From Melanocharis versteri (Eukaryota; Chordata; Aves; Passeriformes; Melanocharitidae), in assembly GCA_013397845.1 (NCBI GenBank), contig VZTG01004619.1:372001-436000 (forward strand): a DNA stretch of 64,000 nt. Direction: 5' to 3'. Made by a program: the position numbers and the translations under genes. Numbering within the stretch: the first letter of the stretch is position 1; each line of letters starts with the position of its first letter. A model generated the notes under the pieces. The model saw nothing but the letters and a program-made list of their open reading frames with translations, searched no databases and was not told where the DNA came from. Shown here piece by piece: positions 61,067-64,000 of the stretch.

Positions 61067-63451
61067 ACACAAGCAATCCAAATCATAAGCCACTAACTCA
61101 TCCTTCCCTCTCTCACATTAACAAAGGAGTCTTTGTGGGGTTTTTGTCGTATTCATTTGCTTGGTTTTTTCTGTCCTAATGCTGTCACTTGAATTCAGGT
61201 AGGCATATTTCTTATGATGGTCTACTATTGCAGGGAATATACTCAGATGGAAATATATTTTTTTCTATTAGCTTTATTGTATGATTTTACAGTCCTACAG
61301 AAAACTTTTTCTCACATTTTTCACATATTACCTAAATTTGCTGGACTTGGTGTACCAGGAGACAAAAATCCAGCACCCACAAGTGTTACTCAAAATAATA
61401 TTTTAATTAAGACTCTTCTGTATACATTCTGCAGTTATACTGGACCCATTTTTATTGGTCAAGTACCATTAGGCTATTGCATCAGTAATCTGATTTTACA
61501 ACATAATATAAGCTGAAGGTAAAGAAACATTAAGTGTTATTTGTCAAGAAGAGTGATCTTTATTAGATCTGACCTTTTTCTAAGCCAGCACAATAAAAAG
61601 GTGAATGTCATTTTTATACTTGCAAAGATTAGTTTTGCTTACAGTAAGCAAAAGTCGTGTCTCTAAGGGGGCTTAAAATTCTCATTGAAAATAATTGAAT
61701 CTCATTACCAAGCATGCACTATGAACCTCTTATGATTTGCCCCAATCAACTATTAAAAGCATATTCCTCATTCAAAATGCTGCCTTTCCAACCTCTGCTG
61801 CTACATAGTATAGTACTAGCAAATTGACCTTTCAGGACGTCTTAAAGCACCATGTAATTAACTTTTCCTGTGTACAGAGTTAAGACTTGATGAAACTGGG
61901 AGGTTAAATGCCAATACAGCTTTTGCAAGCATTTTTTATAGTGAACTGCTTGGCTTTCAGATGTTAATGATTAAAAAAAAAAATCTTTAAAAGAAAAGGA
62001 AAAATTTTTTCTTTAAAAAACCACATTTTCTTTAAAAAAAAATTGAAAATTTGTGCTGCAATGCACAATGCAGTCCAATTTCACTTCTTTGAGCTACCCC
62101 AGTTAACAAGTAATAGCTCTGAAATGCAAAGCAATAAGCTGTGTTGGCAGTTATTTTATGTTCCTGATCCAAAAATCCGTTGAAGCAGATGTAAATGTTT
62201 TGTACTCGTGGTTGCATAGCTTGCACAAATCTAGTTCTGTACAGTTTCACTTTAGCATCCAGAGCAGCTCTGTGTAAGACCTCTAGATGGTCATCAATAT
62301 CTTTTTGCAAGACCAGTAGTTGATAGGCACACCTCTGAACCAGAGTGATTACACTAGAAACAGGCTTGCCTAGATAGCAGTTTTGTAAGTTCTGTAAAAG
62401 TGTTTTTAGAGGATTGAGCGAGTATTGTGTCCTCCATATCTCAGTGCTACTTGGAAGTCGGAGAAGAGAATCTCCCTTTTCTCACTTTATTTTTTTTTCT
62501 ATATGCAGCTCAAGTTCATTCACTGACTGTAGGATTTTTAGGGTACGAATGATTCTTCACATGTATTTACTTGAGCTCTCTGGATTCACCAAAGAAGAAG
62601 CTGCAGTATATCAGACACTGTAACAGGTGATTCCTCTTATATATCACAGAAATGGAATGTATTTCTTGATTGAATTTGTCCCAGAAATATTCACTTCTAA
62701 GTTGCTGCTACTATTGTGTCTCAGTGTCATATCAAATTAATACACTCTTAATTCTCAGGTTCTCATGTGCCTAAGTTGACACACACTGTGTTTAGTAGGT
62801 AATTGATTATAATTAAGACAATAAAGAAAGATCACATTTCTAGGGCAATTTCACTTTTTTTTTTTTCCCAAGGCCATTGACTGATACATTTAAAGTAATT
62901 CTGAAATCCATACACAACTAGATGAGCACTGGAATTTATGAAAGCTATACTCCTATCTTATCAGTTGGTTCACATCTCATAGAAAGAAAATAAAAAATTG
63001 GTGCTTAACTTGTCAGACCAGAGCCAAGACCAGTTTTTCATATGCGTCAGGACAGCAATTGAAAATATATATATCACTCAGGAGCAGTGAGTTGTTATAA
63101 GGAAATATTTAAAGTCAGCTAAGACCTTCTAATACAAAAAAAAAAAAAATACAAAAAAAGAAAATATATTTCTGAAGTGGCTAGAAAGGAAAACTTAAAT
63201 TGCATGGAAATTGTGCTTCAAACATTGCCTAGCCCATGGTGCCACAACATATGAAAAGACCAATTGCTTCAAACTCTCTCCTTAGTGTTTCAGGGGAAAC
63301 ACCTTTTATTATAAACAGTAGTAGAGAAGTGTTTCTGGAAGGCTTTACAATACCAATGCTCACATATGTCTCCATCAAATGAATCACATCCCAGCAGAAA
63401 ATTACAAAGTATTAGGGAAAGAATGTTGCAAATTATAGTTAATACATTGCA
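61067..63451. other. AT-rich DNA, possible 3' UTR at the start
   Basis: If the exon at 60977 is real, the first several hundred bases could be its 3' UTR. A 100-codon plus frame at 61214-61516 has no domain. A second terminal-exon-like segment at 62509-62623 (acceptor TTTTTCTATATGCAG, open to TAA, ending FTKEEAAVYQTL) is weaker. A runs lie near 61974-61983 and 63137-63149. No transposon is recognised. Confidence 0.5.
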
Positions 63452-63521
63452 TATACGAATCCAGAGGGCCCTTGAGTGGCTTGAGNTTATACGAATCCAG
63501 AGGGTCCTTGAGTGGCTTGAG
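63452..63521 (+). repeat. 34-bp duplicate flanking a single N (likely assembly join)
   Basis: The 34 bases before the N at 63486 and the 34 bases at 63488-63521 are identical except for one C/T difference (GAGGGCCCTTG versus GAGGGTCCTTG). The second copy runs smoothly on into CR1 sequence. Confidence 0.9.
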
Positions 63522-64000
63522 AGGTGGGCCTGTGAAACATCCTGAAGTTCAACAAGGCCAAGTGCAAGTTCCTGCACCTGGGTCAGAGCAATCCCAAGCA
63601 CAAGTACAGGCTGGGTGGAGAATGGATTGAGATTAGCCCTGGGGAAAAGGACTTGAGCATGTTTGTGGACAAGAAGCTAAACATGGCCCAATAATGTGCA
63701 CTTGCAACCAAGAAAACCAACTGTTTCCTGGGCTGCACCCAAAGCAGCACGGCCAGCAGGGCAGAGGATTGGATTCTGCCCCTCTGCTCCACTCTTGTGA
63801 GACCCACCTGAAGCACTGCATTCAGCTCTGGGTTAATTTCTGTGGAGCAATTCCAGAGGAGCCCATGAAGATACTCAAAGGCTGGAGCATCTCTACTATG
63901 GAGACAGGCTGAGAGAGATGGGGTTGTCCAGCATGGAGAAGGGAAGGCTCCAGGGTGACCTTTTAGTTCCTTCCAGTACCTAAAGGGGCTGCAAAGAGAG
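63452..64000 (+). mobile_element. CR1 LINE, runs off the window end
   Basis: Sense CR1. It has 'GAGAGGTGGGCCTGTGAAAC', 'AAGTTCAACAAGGCCAAGTG', 'TTCCTGCACCTGGGTCAGAG', then codons for KHKYRLGGEWIE, 'AGCACGGCCAGCAGGGCAGA', 'TTCTGCCCCTCTGCTCCACT', 'TATGGAGACAGGCTGAGAGA' and 'TCCAGTACCTAAAGGGGCTG'. This is the C-terminal part of ORF2, with stops and frameshifts. The 3' end lies beyond the window. The start is disturbed by the single-N duplication. Confidence 0.94.

Noticed and set aside
62509..62623. Strong acceptor followed by 37 codons and TAA
   Set aside because: Protein-like ending but only one open phase, no conservation evidence, and it lies just after a better terminal-exon candidate. Recorded but not called.

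Overview
The window looks like ordinary noncoding DNA from a bird genome, either intergenic or inside a very long intron. The main evidence is nine 5'-truncated CR1 LINE copies. Most of them carry the avian 3' signature (tail octamers of the ATTCTATG/CATAGAAT type, 'GATGATCTTTAAG', 'TTGGAAGGGACCTT'). Three LTRs of two families that I know as common in bird genomes add support. Unique sequence is strongly AT-rich and CpG-poor, and all six frames are densely interrupted. I find no complete protein-coding gene, no functional RNA gene, and nothing bacterial, plasmid-like or CRISPR-like. Family names come from remembered consensus motifs, not from a database search.

Layout. 1-4.8 kb is unique AT-rich DNA. 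At 4.8-5.0 kb lies an internally deleted LTR. 5-14.3 kb is unique DNA with one small CR1 tail. 14.35-15.2 kb is an antisense CR1 with recognisable reverse-transcriptase ORF remnants. 17.7 kb has an A/C-rich tract next to an unassigned block. 20.2-22.65 kb is a retroviral-repeat cluster: a forward LTR of about 1 kb, then directly downstream a 75-bp antisense copy of a whole tRNA-Gly including the CCA tail, then about 0.8 kb of DNA and a second LTR of a different family in reverse. 25.6-28.3 kb has two sense CR1 copies. 33.3 kb, 42.5 kb, 48.1 kb, 49.7 kb and 63.45-64 kb hold further CR1 copies. 41.8-42.5 kb is an unassigned GC-richer block.

Possible gene content. A few short open segments flanked by consensus splice sites lie on the plus strand. 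The best is a 90-nt terminal-exon-like segment at 60,977-61,066 with an acceptor, 29 codons, a stop and three retained CpGs. Others are a 45-nt phase-0 microexon candidate at 23,409-23,453 and a 99-nt phase-0 candidate at 39,470-39,568. Their phases are mutually compatible, so they could belong to one plus-strand gene with very long introns. I do not recognise the peptides, and chance pseudo-exons are expected in 64 kb, so confidence is low.

Oddities worth checking are: the full-length tRNA-Gly complement beside the LTR; two single-N positions (45,569 and 63,486) each flanked by near-duplicate sequence, which looks like unmerged contig ends; five G-poor A/C-rich tracts all on the same strand, one containing a strong minus-strand G-quadruplex motif; and a perfect 31-bp AT palindrome. 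I did not find a convincing new biological system.
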